Shown piece after piece: positions 9,752-19,248 of a DNA stretch of 64,000 bases. Within the stretch, counting starts at the first letter, position 1, and each line of letters begins with the position of its first letter. The position numbers were made by a program, and so were the translations under genes. The notes beneath the pieces were generated by a model. The model saw only the letters and a list, made by a program, of their open reading frames with translations, did no database searches and had not been told where the DNA came from. Source of the DNA: Pseudomonas sp. G2-4 (GTDB taxonomy: Bacteria; Pseudomonadota; Gammaproteobacteria; Pseudomonadales; Pseudomonadaceae); contig NZ_CP125957.1 of assembly GCF_030064125.1 (NCBI RefSeq), positions 1,860,001 through 1,924,000 on the forward strand, read 5' to 3'.

Positions 9752-10501
9752 GTGATCGAATTTGTGATGTTTCTGGTGTTCGGTGCCGTATTGGGCACCC
9801 TGGGAGGATTGTTCGGGATCGGTGGTGGGCTGATTGCAATTCCGGTACTGGGCGTATGGTTCGGCCTCGACCAGCAGATTGCCCAAGGAACGGCCCTGGT
9901 GATGGTGGTGCCGAACGTGATGCTCGCTTTATGGCGCTATCACCAGCGCAATCGCATCGAATTACGCCATGTCCTGCCACTGGCTTCCATGGGGTTTTGC
10001 TTCGCCTGGCTTGGCTCGATCTGGGCCGTCGGCATCGATGCAGACAGCATGCGGATCGGTTTCGTGGCGTTCCTGATTGCGTTGACTGTCTACAACCTTG
10101 TCCGCATGTTCGCCGTCACTGCGCCGGCTTCGGCGCAAATGCGCTATGGCTGGCCATGGCTCGGCGTGCTGGGGGCGGCGGCGGGAACCATGGGGGGGCT
10201 GTTCGGTGTCGGCGGGGCGGTTGTCGCGACGCCGTTCCTGACCAGCGTGTTTGGCACCACCCAGGTGGTGGCCCAAGGGTTGTCCCTGGCGCTGGCCTTG
10301 CCCAGTACCGGCGTGACCCTCGCCACTTATGCATTTCACCAGGAGGTCGACTGGGGGATCGGCCTGCCGTTGGCCGTCGGTGGCCTGCTGAGCATCAGTT
10401 GGGGGGTGAAAGTCGCCCACGCCTTGCCGGAGCGGCTGCTGCGCGGGCTGTTCTGCGGTTTCCTGGTGCTGTGCGCGGTGCTGCTCGCCTTTAAAGTTTG
10501 A
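9752..10501 (+). CDS. TSUP (TauE/SafE) family transporter
   Basis: 249-residue integral membrane protein with eight or so hydrophobic segments. It has the internal duplication typical of the family: GTLGGLFGIGGGLIAIP in the first half and GTMGGLFGVGGAVVATP in the second. Family members export sulfite or other sulfur/organosulfur anions; the substrate here is unknown. It starts with GTG after a GAGAGGGGAG ribosome site. The 3' end overlaps the convergent LysR gene by 11 bases. Confidence 0.9.
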   Translation: MIEFVMFLVFGAVLGTLGGLFGIGGGLIAIPVLGVWFGLDQQIAQGTALVMVVPNVMLALWRYHQRNRIELRHVLPLASMGFCFAWLGSIWAVGIDADSMRIGFVAFLIALTVYNLVRMFAVTAPASAQMRYGWPWLGVLGAAAGTMGGLFGVGGAVVATPFLTSVFGTTQVVAQGLSLALALPSTGVTLATYAFHQEVDWGIGLPLAVGGLLSISWGVKVAHALPERLLRGLFCGFLVLCAVLLAFKV

Positions 10502-11372
10502 AACCTTCGACGATGTGCTCGGCCAGGCATTCGGTAATCGGCGACGGATTGTGCAGGTTGCGGATCAGCATGATGCTGGCCTCGGGCAGTTCCGGCAGGT
10601 CCTCGGCCTTGCCCAGTACGCGCATGTCCGGGGGCAGCAGGCTTTCCAGTTGTGCAGTGATCGCCAGGCCCGCACCCACCACGGCCATGAGCGCCGACAG
10701 GCTGGAGCTGTTGTACGCCACGCGATAATCGCGGCCCATGGCATCCAGCGCATTGCAGGCCCATTGCCGGCAGAAACAGTCACTGTTGAACATCGCCAGC
10801 GGCAACGGTGTTTTTTCGTGGACGTTGAAGCACGCGGCTTCGGCCCAGACAAAACGTTCCTTGCGTAGCAACTGGCCGATTTCGTCCCCCGGTTTGCGGG
10901 TGACGATGGACAGGTCCAGGTCCTGGCGCTGCAGCAACTGCTTGGATGATTCGCAGTGCACTTCAATTTCGATCAGGGGATAGAACTGGGCGAAGCGCTG
11001 CAGGATCCCGGGCAGGAATCGCATCACATAGTCGTCCGGCGTGCCGATGCGCACTGTGCCGACCATGTGCGGTTCGCGCAGGGTATTGAACACTTCGCTG
11101 TGCAGCTTGAGGATTCGCCGGGCGTAACCCAGCAACACCTGGCCTTCAGCGGTGAGCTTGACCTGGCGGCCGTCACGCTCGAACAGGCGCCGCTGCAATA
11201 CATCCTCTTCCAGCCGCTTCATCTGCATGCTGACGGCGGACTGCGTGCGATTGACCAACTCACCGGCTCGAGTGAAACCGCCCTGGTCAGCGATGGCGAC
11301 AAAGGTGCGCAGCACTTCGGTATCAATGCTCGGGTAACTCGACAATTGATCAATCTCCGAGATGTATTGCAT
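10491..11372 (-). CDS. LysR-family transcriptional regulator
   Basis: 293 residues. The N-terminal HTH (residues about 17-50, LRTFVAIADQGGFTRAGELV then RTQSAVSMQMKRLE) is followed by a LysR substrate domain. I start at MQYISEIDQLSS (11372); longer frames lack a better ribosome site. It is divergent from a DUF1127 gene, its most likely target, and convergent with the TSUP transporter. The effector is unknown. Confidence 0.88.
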   Translation of the reverse strand: MQYISEIDQLSSYPSIDTEVLRTFVAIADQGGFTRAGELVNRTQSAVSMQMKRLEEDVLQRRLFERDGRQVKLTAEGQVLLGYARRILKLHSEVFNTLREPHMVGTVRIGTPDDYVMRFLPGILQRFAQFYPLIEIEVHCESSKQLLQRQDLDLSIVTRKPGDEIGQLLRKERFVWAEAACFNVHEKTPLPLAMFNSDCFCRQWACNALDAMGRDYRVAYNSSSLSALMAVVGAGLAITAQLESLLPPDMRVLGKAEDLPELPEASIMLIRNLHNPSPITECLAEHIVEGFKL

Positions 11373-11442
11373 AAGAAACATTCGTTGGATTGATCTTAGC
11401 GTTAGCGCGAGACTTGAGCCATCCCCAACGGAGGACATCACG

Positions 11443-11661
11443 ATGAAAGGTCAAAAAGGTTATCTACTGATAGAAAAACTCTCCCATGGCTTCTCGGTCA
11501 GCGCCCTGTTGCACAAGTTTAGCCGCTGGTACGAATTGCACCATGAACGGGAGTTGCTCGCCGGCATGAGCGACGAGGCGCTCAAGGACATCGGCGTCAG
11601 CCGTGCCGACGTGGAACAGGAAGTGGTTCGACCATTCTGGGATGACCCAATGCACAAATGA
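11443..11661 (+). CDS. DUF1127 small protein
   Basis: 72 residues. The C-terminal DUF1127 motif is clear: WYELHHERELLAGMSDEALKDIGVSRADVE. Small DUF1127 proteins affect phosphate, amino-acid or RNA metabolism in other bacteria. A CGGAGG ribosome site precedes the ATG. The promoter lies in the 70-base gap shared with the LysR gene. Confidence 0.85.
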   Translation: MKGQKGYLLIEKLSHGFSVSALLHKFSRWYELHHERELLAGMSDEALKDIGVSRADVEQEVVRPFWDDPMHK

Positions 11662-11725
11662 GCCATCCTTCCCTACACAAACCCCTTATCGGTGAGGTAG
11701 GTTGCGAGCAGACAAGGAGATCTCC

Positions 11726-12955
11726 ATGCCCGCGACTGTGTCCTTTACCCTCAAACAGGCCCGGCGTCTGGCGTTGGCCGCCCAAGGATTCGATGGACGG
11801 TCTTCGCCAGCTTCGGTGCAACCCTCCCGCCTCAATCGCCTGATCGAACGCCTCGGCGTCCTGCAGATCGACTCAGTCAATGCACTGGTGCGCTCGCATT
11901 ACCTCCCACTGTTCTCCCGTCTCGGTCACTACAGTCCCGATTTGCTCGATCAAGCGGCCTGGAGCCAAGGGCGACGTCGCACGCTGTTTGAGTATTGGGG
12001 CCATGAAGCCTCGCTGCTGCCGATGTCCATGTATCCGCTGATGCGCTGGCGCATGGCCCGTGCCTCCCGTGGCGAAGGTATTTATCAGCAGTTGGCGCGT
12101 TTCGGTCATGAACGTCAGGATGTCATCCGCCGTGTCCTGGCGTCAGTTCGGGAGCAGGGCGCCATCGGTGCGGGCAGCTTGTCCACGCGCCAGGAGAAGG
12201 CCGGGCCCTGGTGGGACTGGAGCGCCGAAAAGCATGCGCTGGAATGGCTGTTCGCCGCCGGCGAAGTCACCGTGGCGGGGCGTCGCGGGTTCGAGCGGCT
12301 CTACGACTTGCCGGAACGGGTGTTCCCCGCCTCGGTCCTGCAACAAACGCTGCCCGACGAGGCCCAGGCTCAGCGCGCCTTGTTGCTGCATGCCGCCGAG
12401 GCCTTGGGCGTCGCTACCGAAAAAGACCTGCGCGACTACTTTCGCCTGGATCCTGCCGACAGCCGTGGACGCTTGGCGGAGTTGGAAGAGGCCGGCGAAC
12501 TGTTGCGCTGTGAGGTGCAAGGCTGGAAGCAACCGGCCTGGTGTCGACCTGCGGCGAAGATCCCTCGCAAAGTGGCCGCCAGTGCCTTGCTGTCACCCTT
12601 CGATTCGCTGGTCTGGGAGCGCGGCCGTACCGAGCGGCTGTTCGATTTCCGCTATCGGCTGGAGATCTACACCCCTGCCCACAAACGGGTGTACGGCTAT
12701 TACGTATTGCCGTTTTTGCACAATGAACGCATTGCGGCTCGGGTGGACCTGCGGGCGGAGCGGGCCCTGGGCCGGTTGGCGGTGCATGCGGTGCATGAGG
12801 AAGAGCCGGGGCTGGACGAGGAGGGGGTGCAGGCTTTGGCGATTAACCTGCGGCGCATGGCCGGCTGGCTGGGGCTGGAGCGGGTCCAGCTTAACTGTCA
12901 GCGGGTGGGTGGGGTTCGGTTGGCGGTGGCGTTGGCTCAGATCGGTGGTGACTGA
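11726..12955 (+). CDS. YcaQ/AlkZ-like DNA glycosylase (HTH_42)
   Basis: 409 residues, the length of E. coli YcaQ, which unhooks DNA interstrand crosslinks and removes bulky alkylated bases. The family's catalytic Q-x-D/Q motif is visible as VLQIDSVN (residues about 44-51). The winged-helix repeats and SALLSPFDSLVWERGRTERLFDFRYRLEIYTP are characteristic. The ATG at 11726 has an AAGGAGA ribosome site; the frame runs 8 codons further without one. QxD suggests the YcaQ rather than the antibiotic self-resistance AlkZ subgroup. Confidence 0.85.
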   Translation: MPATVSFTLKQARRLALAAQGFDGRSSPASVQPSRLNRLIERLGVLQIDSVNALVRSHYLPLFSRLGHYSPDLLDQAAWSQGRRRTLFEYWGHEASLLPMSMYPLMRWRMARASRGEGIYQQLARFGHERQDVIRRVLASVREQGAIGAGSLSTRQEKAGPWWDWSAEKHALEWLFAAGEVTVAGRRGFERLYDLPERVFPASVLQQTLPDEAQAQRALLLHAAEALGVATEKDLRDYFRLDPADSRGRLAELEEAGELLRCEVQGWKQPAWCRPAAKIPRKVAASALLSPFDSLVWERGRTERLFDFRYRLEIYTPAHKRVYGYYVLPFLHNERIAARVDLRAERALGRLAVHAVHEEEPGLDEEGVQALAINLRRMAGWLGLERVQLNCQRVGGVRLAVALAQIGGD

Positions 12956-12965
12956 GCGGGCCCCT

Positions 12966-13056
12966 TCGCGAGCAGGCTCGCTCCCACAGTTGATCTTCAG
13001 TGAACGCTATGTTGTGTTCAACATAAATCAATGTGGGAGCGAGCTTGCTCGCGATA
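12966..13056. repeat. REP doublet, subfamily 1
   Basis: Inverted copies CGCGAGCAGGCTCGCTCCCA and TGGGAGCGAGCTTGCTCGCG lie about 45 bases apart, between the convergent ycaQ-like and class II DAHP synthase genes. Confidence 0.85.
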
Positions 13057-13088
13057 GCGATAAGTCAGTCGCTACAAAACCGACTGAC

Positions 13089-14435
13089 TCACCGCCGAAC
13101 CTGCTTCAACGTCTCGGCAATCAAGAACGCCAGCTCCAGCGACTGATCGGCATTCATCCGTGGATCGCAGTGGGTGTGATAACGGTCCGACAGCCCATCC
13201 TCGGTGATCGGTCGCGCGCCGCCGATGCATTCGGTGACGTTTTGCCCGGTCATTTCGATGTGAATCCCGCCGGCATAGGTGCCTTCGGCTTCGTGGACCT
13301 GGAAGAACTGCTTCACTTCGCCGAGGATCTGCGCGAAGTCCCGGGTCTTATAGCCGCTGCTGGCCTTGATGGTGTTGCCATGCATCGGGTCGGAACTCCA
13401 CAACACCTGCTTGCCTTCGCGCTGCACGGCGCGCAACAGCGGCGGCAGGTGATCGCAGACCTTGTTCGCGCCCATTCGCGCGATCAGGTTTAGCCGGCCC
13501 GGGTCGTTGTCCGGGTTGAGCACGTCGATCAGGCGGATCAGGTCGTCAGGATCCATGGTCGGGCCCACCTTCACTCCGATCGGGTTGTTTACCCCGCGCA
13601 GGAATTCGACATGGGCACCGTCCAATTGCCGGGTGCGATCACCGATCCACAGCATGTGGGCCGAGCAGTCGTAGTAGTCGTTGGTCAGGCTGTCGCGGCG
13701 CACGAAGGCTTCTTCGTAATTGAGCAGCAGCGCTTCGTGGGCGGTGAAGAAACTGGTTTCGCGCAACTGCGGCGAACTGTCCATGCCGCAGGCACGCATG
13801 AACGCCAGCGTTTCGTCGATGCGGTCGGCCAGGTGGCTGTACTTTTCCGCCAGGGCCGAATTGGCGATGAAATCCAGGTTCCACTTGTGCACCTGGTGCA
13901 GGTCGGCGAATCCACCCTGGGCGAAGGCCCGCAGCAGGTTCAAGGTGGCGGTGGACTGGTGGTAGGACTGCAACAGCCGCTCCGGGTCCGGGACGCGGCT
14001 TTTTTCGTCGAAACCGATGCCGTTGACGATATCGCCCCGGTAGGCCGGCAGGGTCACGCCATCAATGGTTTCATCATTGGCCGAGCGCGGCTTGGCGAAC
14101 TGCCCGGCCATGCGCCCGACCTTGACCACGGGGCAGCCGGCGGCAAACGTCATGACGATCGCCATTTGCAGCAACACCTTGAAGGTATCGCGGATCTTCG
14201 CCGCGGAGAACTCGGCAAAGCTTTCGGCGCAGTCGCCGCCCTGGAGCAGGAAGGCCCGACCCTGGGTCACCTCGGCGAACTGACGGCGCAACTCCCGGGC
14301 TTCACCGGCAAACACCAATGGCGGATAACTGGCCAGGGTCTGCTCCACTCGCAGCAGGTTCGCCGCGTCGGGGTATCGGGGTTGTTGCTGGATCGGCAGG
14401 GCGCGCCAGCTGTCAGGGCTCCAGGGTTGGCTCAT
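13089..14435 (-). CDS. Class II DAHP synthase (plant/AroA_II type)
   Basis: 448 residues, unrelated in sequence to the class I enzyme at the window start but catalysing the same shikimate-entry reaction. Signatures are [28 protein letters not shown], the metal/PEP site SDPMHGNT, and [15 protein letters not shown] near the C-terminus. The start is [10 protein letters not shown]; an extra Met lies one codon upstream and a frame to 14480 is not supported. No phenazine or other secondary-metabolism genes adjoin it. Confidence 0.95.
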   Translation of the reverse strand: MSQPWSPDSWRALPIQQQPRYPDAANLLRVEQTLASYPPLVFAGEARELRRQFAEVTQGRAFLLQGGDCAESFAEFSAAKIRDTFKVLLQMAIVMTFAAGCPVVKVGRMAGQFAKPRSANDETIDGVTLPAYRGDIVNGIGFDEKSRVPDPERLLQSYHQSTATLNLLRAFAQGGFADLHQVHKWNLDFIANSALAEKYSHLADRIDETLAFMRACGMDSSPQLRETSFFTAHEALLLNYEEAFVRRDSLTNDYYDCSAHMLWIGDRTRQLDGAHVEFLRGVNNPIGVKVGPTMDPDDLIRLIDVLNPDNDPGRLNLIARMGANKVCDHLPPLLRAVQREGKQVLWSSDPMHGNTIKASSGYKTRDFAQILGEVKQFFQVHEAEGTYAGGIHIEMTGQNVTECIGGARPITEDGLSDRYHTHCDPRMNADQSLELAFLIAETLKQVRR

Positions 14436-14588
14436 CATGATCTCTAGGTGGTTACGCTCGGACCGCCATGTTATCAGCAATTAGTGCGTGACCTGTTTGC
14501 GTCGCTTCGCGGACAATCACGCCTTTGCCCCGTTTGCGCACAGGTCCAGCGCGTTGCCGCAGCCGTCCGGCGGCCATCAGGAGATGAA

Positions 14589-15344
14589 ATGACAGAGGAA
14601 CGCGTCGAGCATCTGCTCGCCGAGGTGCACGATGAGTTCGGCATGATCCGAGTACTCGAGGTGGCCGACTACCGGTTTCTTGAATTCGGCGATGCCATCG
14701 AGCAGAGCTGCGTGTTCACGGCTGACCCGAGCTGGCTGGAGTATGACTACACCCGTGCCATGCTGATTGGTGCGTTGTGTCATGAGCAGCCGGAGAGCGC
14801 CCTGTTCCTGGGGTTGGGTGCCGGTACGCTGACCCAGGCCTGCCTCAAGTTCCTGCCGCTGGAAGACGTCGAGGCCATCGAACTGCGCCCCGATGTTCCG
14901 CGCCTGGCCATCGAATACCTGGGGCTGGACGACGATCCTCGGCTGTACATTCGCATCGGCGATGCCCTGGAGCTGCTTGAGACCGCCGAGCCTGCGGATC
15001 TGATTTTCGTCGACCTTTATACCGATGTGGGCCCTGGCGTCGGCCACCTGGCCTGGCGTTTCCTGGAAAATTGCCAGAAGCGCCTCAATCCCGGCGGCTG
15101 GCTGGTGATCAACCAATGGGCCACCGATGACGGCAAACCCTTGGGCGCGGCGCTGCTGCGTGGCTTGTACCACCGGCACTATTGGGAACTGCCGGTGAAA
15201 GAGGGCAACGTGATCCTGATCGTGCCGGCGGACCTGGACCAGATACTGGACATGGAAGGCCTGGTCGCCCGGGCTGAAGGGCTGGCGCCGCGGTTGGGGT
15301 ACTCGTTGCAGTCGTTGATCAAGGCGATCCGGCCGGCGACTTGA
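14589..15344 (+). CDS. Spermidine synthase-like methyltransferase-fold protein
   Basis: 251 residues. SAM/dcSAM-binding fold with LFLGLGAGTLTQACLKFLP, then the acidic residue in VEAIELRPDVPRLA and LIFVDLYTD. It resembles the short spermidine-synthase-like proteins of Pseudomonas rather than full SpeE, so polyamine synthesis is not certain. The chosen ATG at 14589 overlaps a 2-codon frame (ATG AAA TGA), and the upstream frame to 14448 runs antisense to nothing recognisable. Confidence 0.72.
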   Translation: MTEERVEHLLAEVHDEFGMIRVLEVADYRFLEFGDAIEQSCVFTADPSWLEYDYTRAMLIGALCHEQPESALFLGLGAGTLTQACLKFLPLEDVEAIELRPDVPRLAIEYLGLDDDPRLYIRIGDALELLETAEPADLIFVDLYTDVGPGVGHLAWRFLENCQKRLNPGGWLVINQWATDDGKPLGAALLRGLYHRHYWELPVKEGNVILIVPADLDQILDMEGLVARAEGLAPRLGYSLQSLIKAIRPAT

Positions 15345-15385
15345 TCAAGGGAGCCCCAAAATCCTTCTGAGGAGTGAGCTTCCCT

Positions 15386-15495
15386 GGTGGCGAGGGAGCT
15401 TGCTCCCGCTGGGTCGCGAAGCGGCCCCTTCGATTTCAGCTATCCACCCAGGCGTCTGCTTCGCAGCCGAGCGGGAGCAAGCTCCCTCGCCACAA
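15386..15495. repeat. REP doublet, subfamily 2
   Basis: Inverted copies of GTGGCGAGGGAGCTTGCTCC flank about 65 bases with GCGAAGC/GCTTCGC pairing inside. Same type as 7136-7266. It lies in the 490-base gap before deaD; the rest of that gap is the deaD promoter and leader. Confidence 0.85.
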
Positions 15496-15609
15496 GGGCA
15501 TCGCCGTCTGAAGGTAAATCGTTTTAGCAGACTGCCCCAAGGCCTTCTGGCAGAGAGCCCCGTACTGGGCTTTACGATAAAAAAAGCTCCCTTTTCGGGC
15601 GAATTCCGG

Positions 15610-15834
15610 TATAGTGCGCGCCGGCCTTTAGCCGGGCCGCGTCAAGGTAGCGCAATTCTCCGAAGTCAGCTTCGGCTGCATGTCCGCACAACGGATGCTT
15701 CCACGACGTTCTTTTTCATTCATTCGTTTTCGCAAATCCCCGCCGACAAAGCAGCCAGGGCGACTCTTGAGTCTCAACACGGCACGCGCAGCTTTGGAGC
15801 ATGGGTCTTTGCGGATGCACTTAGAGGCAGACCC
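15610..15834 (+). promoter_or_regulatory. deaD promoter and long structured 5' leader
   Basis: A TATAGT -10-like hexamer at 15610-15615 is followed by about 215 bases of untranslated leader before deaD. The leader contains several hairpins, for example CCGGC/GCCGG near 15620 and CCGAAG/CTTCGG near 15660-15680. No good -35 is visible. Long cold-responsive leaders are known for csdA/deaD in E. coli; the transcription start here is inferred. Confidence 0.5.
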
Positions 15835-15837
15835 ATG
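15800..15837 (+). promoter_or_regulatory. Start-codon-sequestering hairpin of deaD
   Basis: CATGGGTCT (15800-15808) is exactly complementary to AGACCCATG (15829-15837). The 3' arm includes the complete deaD ATG. The 20-base loop carries the ribosome site (AGAGGC, 15823-15828). The 9-bp stem would block initiation when folded. Confidence 0.7.
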
Positions 15838-17508
15838 ACCCAGGAAACCGGCGGCTTCGCCGCTTTTAATCTCAATCCGAACATTCTTGCAGCCGTCATT
15901 GCGACCGGCTACGAAGAACCTTCGGCTATCCAGCAGCAATCGATCCCGATCATCATGGCCGGCCACGACATGATTGGTCAGGCGCAAACCGGTACGGGTA
16001 AAACCGCCGCGTTCGCCCTGCCGATCCTGCATCGCATCGATCCTGCCAAGCGCGAGCCGCAAGCCCTGATCCTGGCGCCAACCCGTGAGTTGGCGCTGCA
16101 AGTAGCTACCGCTTTCGAAACCTACGCCAAGCAAATGCCTGGCGTTACCGTTGTGGCCGTTTACGGCGGCGCCCCGATGGGCCCACAACTGAAAGCTATC
16201 CGTAATGGCGCGCAGATCGTTGTCGCCACTCCGGGTCGTCTGTGCGACCACCTGCGTCGTGACGAGAAAGTATTGGCTACCGTGAACCACCTGGTTCTCG
16301 ACGAAGCCGACGAGATGCTCAAGCTCGGTTTCATGGATGACCTGGAAGTCATCTTCAAGGCCCTGCCAGCGACCCGTCAGACTGTATTGTTCTCGGCCAC
16401 CCTGCCGCAGTCGATCCGTGCCATTGCCGAGCGCCACCTGCGCGATCCGCAACACGTGAAGATCCAGACCAAGACCCAGACCGTCACCGCGATCGAGCAG
16501 GCTCACCTGCTGGTTCACGCCGACCAGAAGACCTCGGCTGTACTGAGCCTGCTGGAAGTCGAGGATTTCGACGCGCTGATCATGTTCGTGCGCACCAAGC
16601 AAGCGACCCTGGACCTGGCCAGCGCCCTGGAAGCCAAAGGCTACAAAGCCGCTGCGCTGAACGGTGACATTGCCCAGAACCAGCGTGAACGCGTGATCGA
16701 ATCCCTCAAGGATGGCCGCCTGGACATCGTTGTGGCAACCGACGTCGCCGCCCGTGGCCTGGACGTTCCGCGCATCACCCACGTGTTCAACGTGGACATG
16801 CCGTACGATCCAGAGTCCTACGTTCACCGCATCGGCCGTACCGGCCGTGCTGGTCGCGAAGGTCGTGCGCTGCTGCTGGTCACCCCGCGTGAGCGCCGCA
16901 TGCTGCAGGTGATCGAGCGTGTGACGGGTCAGAAGGTGGCTGAAGTTCGCCTGCCGGATGCCCAAGCCGTTCTCGATGCCCGCATCAAGAAACTGACCAA
17001 CAGCCTGTCGCCGCTGGTGGCTGACGCCGAATCGACCCACGGTGATCTGCTCGATCGCCTGACCGCCGACATCGGTTGCACTCCGCGCGCCCTGGCCGCT
17101 GCTCTGCTGCGCAAGGCCACCAATGGCCAAGCGCTGACCCTGGCTGCGATCGAGAAGGAACGCCCACTGGTGCCGAACAACGCACCGCGTGGTGACCGTC
17201 CTGAGCGTACCGGTGATCGTCCGGACCGTGGTGATCGCGAGCGTCGTGCGCCGATCCCGCTGGCCGAAGGCCGTGCTCGCTGCCGCACCGCGCTGGGTGC
17301 CCGTGACGGCATCGCTGCCAAGAACCTGCTGGGGGCCATCCTCAACGAAGGCGGTCTGGCACGCGAAGCCATCGGTCGCATCCAGGTGCGTGACAGCTTC
17401 AGCCTGGTAGAGCTGCCGGAAGATGGTCTGGAGAAGTTGCTGACCAAGCTGAAGGACACCCGCGTAGCTGGCAAGCAGCTCAAGCTGCGTCGCTATCGCG
17501 AAGATTGA
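15835..17508 (+). CDS. deaD: DEAD-box RNA helicase DeaD/CsdA
   Basis: ATP-dependent RNA helicase for ribosome assembly and mRNA unwinding, important in the cold. 557 residues. Motifs in order: AQTGTGKT (I), PTRELA (Ia), LDEADEML (II), SATLP (III), DVAARGLD (V), HRIGRTGRAGR (VI). A linker rich in Arg/Asp (RGDRPERTGDRPDRGDRERR) leads to the C-terminal RNA-binding domain AKNLLGAILNEGGLAREAIG. The ATG at 15835 follows GAGG by 8 bases. An open frame extends upstream through the leader but is not coding-like. Confidence 0.95.
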   Translation: MTQETGGFAAFNLNPNILAAVIATGYEEPSAIQQQSIPIIMAGHDMIGQAQTGTGKTAAFALPILHRIDPAKREPQALILAPTRELALQVATAFETYAKQMPGVTVVAVYGGAPMGPQLKAIRNGAQIVVATPGRLCDHLRRDEKVLATVNHLVLDEADEMLKLGFMDDLEVIFKALPATRQTVLFSATLPQSIRAIAERHLRDPQHVKIQTKTQTVTAIEQAHLLVHADQKTSAVLSLLEVEDFDALIMFVRTKQATLDLASALEAKGYKAAALNGDIAQNQRERVIESLKDGRLDIVVATDVAARGLDVPRITHVFNVDMPYDPESYVHRIGRTGRAGREGRALLLVTPRERRMLQVIERVTGQKVAEVRLPDAQAVLDARIKKLTNSLSPLVADAESTHGDLLDRLTADIGCTPRALAAALLRKATNGQALTLAAIEKERPLVPNNAPRGDRPERTGDRPDRGDRERRAPIPLAEGRARCRTALGARDGIAAKNLLGAILNEGGLAREAIGRIQVRDSFSLVELPEDGLEKLLTKLKDTRVAGKQLKLRRYRED

Positions 17509-17541
17509 TCGGCTCTTGGGCTGATTGATCGAACATAAAAA

Positions 17542-17568
17542 ATCCCCGACTGGTTCGGGGATTTTTTA
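17542..17568 (+). terminator. Intrinsic terminator of deaD
   Basis: An 8-bp stem ATCCCCGA/TCGGGGAT with a 5-base loop and T-tract, 34 bases after the stop. The upstream A-run could let it work on the other strand too. Confidence 0.93.
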
Positions 17569-17610
17569 TGCCTGGTGTTTGGTGTGCCTTCAGGGGGAGT
17601 GGGGTGGAGG

Positions 17611-17684
17611 CCAATCGCGAGCTCGCTCCCACATTGGATTTCGGTGTTCACAAAACCCCTGTGGGAGCGAGCTTGCTCGCGATT
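17611..17684. repeat. REP doublet, subfamily 1
   Basis: One shortened copy (ATCGCGAGCTCGCTCCCACA) and one full inverted copy (TGTGGGAGCGAGCTTGCTCG) between convergent deaD and the dioxygenase gene. Confidence 0.82.
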
Positions 17685-17704
17685 AAAGCGACGCGGTCCA
17701 TGAG

Positions 17705-18472
17705 TCAATCGAACCGATAAATGTCCATCCCCAGCGTCCCCATCGTGAACCCCGCATGGGTAACGCTGAATGTCCCACCAGCGCCCCGGGCAAAATACAG
17801 CGGCAACAGGTGCTCGTCGCTGGGGTGGCTGCGCACGGCGTTCGGTGCCTGGTGACGGTAATCATGCAGCGCAGCTTCATCGTTCGCCGCTAGCTTCTCA
17901 ACGATCCAGTCGCGAAAGGATTTCGCCCAGGGCTCGATGCTTTCAGGGCCGGCATTCCAGTCCAGATCGCCCAAGTTATGGGTGATGCTGCCAGAGCCGA
18001 TCAGCAAGACACCCTGTTGGCGCAGGCTGGCCAGGGCTTGGCCGACCTGCGTCTGCAACGCCGGTCCCTGGCGACTGGGCAAGGAAATCTGCACCACTGG
18101 GATGTCCGCTTCGGGGTACATCAAGGAAAGCGGCACCCAAACGCCGTGATCGGAGGGGCGTTGAGGGTCGAGGCGTGCTGGCAGGTGCGCGGCATTGAGC
18201 AACTCTGCTACGCGTGCAGCCAGTTGCGGATCGCCCGGTGCGGGGTACTGCACTTCATACAGTGCCGGTGGAAAACCGCCGAAATCGTGCCAGGTACGCG
18301 GTTGTGGATTCGCGCTGACCACCAGCTCATTGCTTTCCCAGTGGGCGGACACGATGACGATCGCTTTAGGTCGAGGCAATTGGGCGGCGAGGCGGGTCAG
18401 TGCCGGGCCGCTCTCGCCGGGTTCCAAAGCCAGCATGGGTGAGCCATGGGAGATAAACAGGCTGGGCAGCAT
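17705..18472 (-). CDS. Class III extradiol (4,5-DOPA) dioxygenase family protein
   Basis: 255 residues of the LigB/DODA fold. Metal-ligand histidines are expected in FISHGSPMLAL and VSAHWES near the N-terminus, with GSGSITHNLGDL and a C-terminal THAGFTMGTLGMDIYRF. The E. coli relative YgiD is a zinc enzyme with DOPA 4,5-dioxygenase activity. The natural substrate in Pseudomonas is not known. It is divergent from tpm. Confidence 0.85.
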   Translation of the reverse strand: MLPSLFISHGSPMLALEPGESGPALTRLAAQLPRPKAIVIVSAHWESNELVVSANPQPRTWHDFGGFPPALYEVQYPAPGDPQLAARVAELLNAAHLPARLDPQRPSDHGVWVPLSLMYPEADIPVVQISLPSRQGPALQTQVGQALASLRQQGVLLIGSGSITHNLGDLDWNAGPESIEPWAKSFRDWIVEKLAANDEAALHDYRHQAPNAVRSHPSDEHLLPLYFARGAGGTFSVTHAGFTMGTLGMDIYRFD

Positions 18473-18575
18473 GAACGGGCTCCTGAGCGTTAAGATGGTG
18501 TCATCTTCCGCCAGGTCAATGATCTAAATCTAATATAAGTTTTAGCCCGTTTTGATCGAATTTTTGGAGTGAATC

Positions 18576-19229
18576 ATGGAGCCGGAGTTTTGGCATAAGC
18601 GCTGGTCATCGAATCAGATCGGATTTCACTTGCCGGACGTGAACCCCTATCTGCAACATTTCTGGCCGCAACTGGGATTGGCCCAGGGCAGTCGAGTCCT
18701 GGTGCCCCTGTGCGGGAAAACCCTGGATCTGTTGTGGCTCGCCCATCAGGGGTATTCGGTATTGGGCGTGGAGCTGTCGGAAAAAGCCATTGTCGATTTT
18801 TTCCTCGAGCATCAGCTTGAGCCGAGCGTGGATGAAGAGGGCGCTTTCAAGGTGTTCCGTGCCGGTGACATTGAGATCCGCTGCGGTGATTTCTTTGCCT
18901 TGGGTACGCAGGAGGTGGCCGGTTGCACCGCGTTGTACGACCGCGCGGCGTTGATCGCCTTGCCTGTGCCAATGCGAGAGCGCTATGCGGCCCATTTGCA
19001 GAACATCATGCCGGAGTGCGCGGGACTGTTGATCACCCTGGATTACGATCAGGCGCAAATGCCCGGGCCACCGTTTTCCGTCGGGGATGACGAAGTGCAG
19101 CGGCTGCTGGGAGATGCCTGGCGGCTGGAGGTTTTGCAGGAGCAGGATGTGCTGGGTGAGAGCTGGAAGTTCTTGCAGGCTGGGGTGACGCGGCTGGATG
19201 AGCGGGTGTATCGGATTTCCATGGGTTAA
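18576..19229 (+). CDS. tpm: Thiopurine S-methyltransferase Tpm
   Basis: 217 residues, typical of bacterial TPMT, a SAM-dependent methyltransferase acting on thiopurines and on tellurite or selenite, yielding volatile methylated forms. It begins [18 protein letters not shown] and has [28 protein letters not shown] (SAM site) and [14 protein letters not shown] repeat element starts 20 bases after the stop. Confidence 0.93.
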   Translation: MEPEFWHKRWSSNQIGFHLPDVNPYLQHFWPQLGLAQGSRVLVPLCGKTLDLLWLAHQGYSVLGVELSEKAIVDFFLEHQLEPSVDEEGAFKVFRAGDIEIRCGDFFALGTQEVAGCTALYDRAALIALPVPMRERYAAHLQNIMPECAGLLITLDYDQAQMPGPPFSVGDDEVQRLLGDAWRLEVLQEQDVLGESWKFLQAGVTRLDERVYRISMG

Positions 19230-19248
19230 GGGGGCTCTTTACGGATGC

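Noticed and set aside
12060..13493. Plus-strand frame of 477 codons
   Set aside because: It overlaps the ycaQ-like gene in another frame, crosses a REP doublet and runs antisense into the DAHP synthase gene; composition is Arg/Trp/Cys-rich as in shadow frames.
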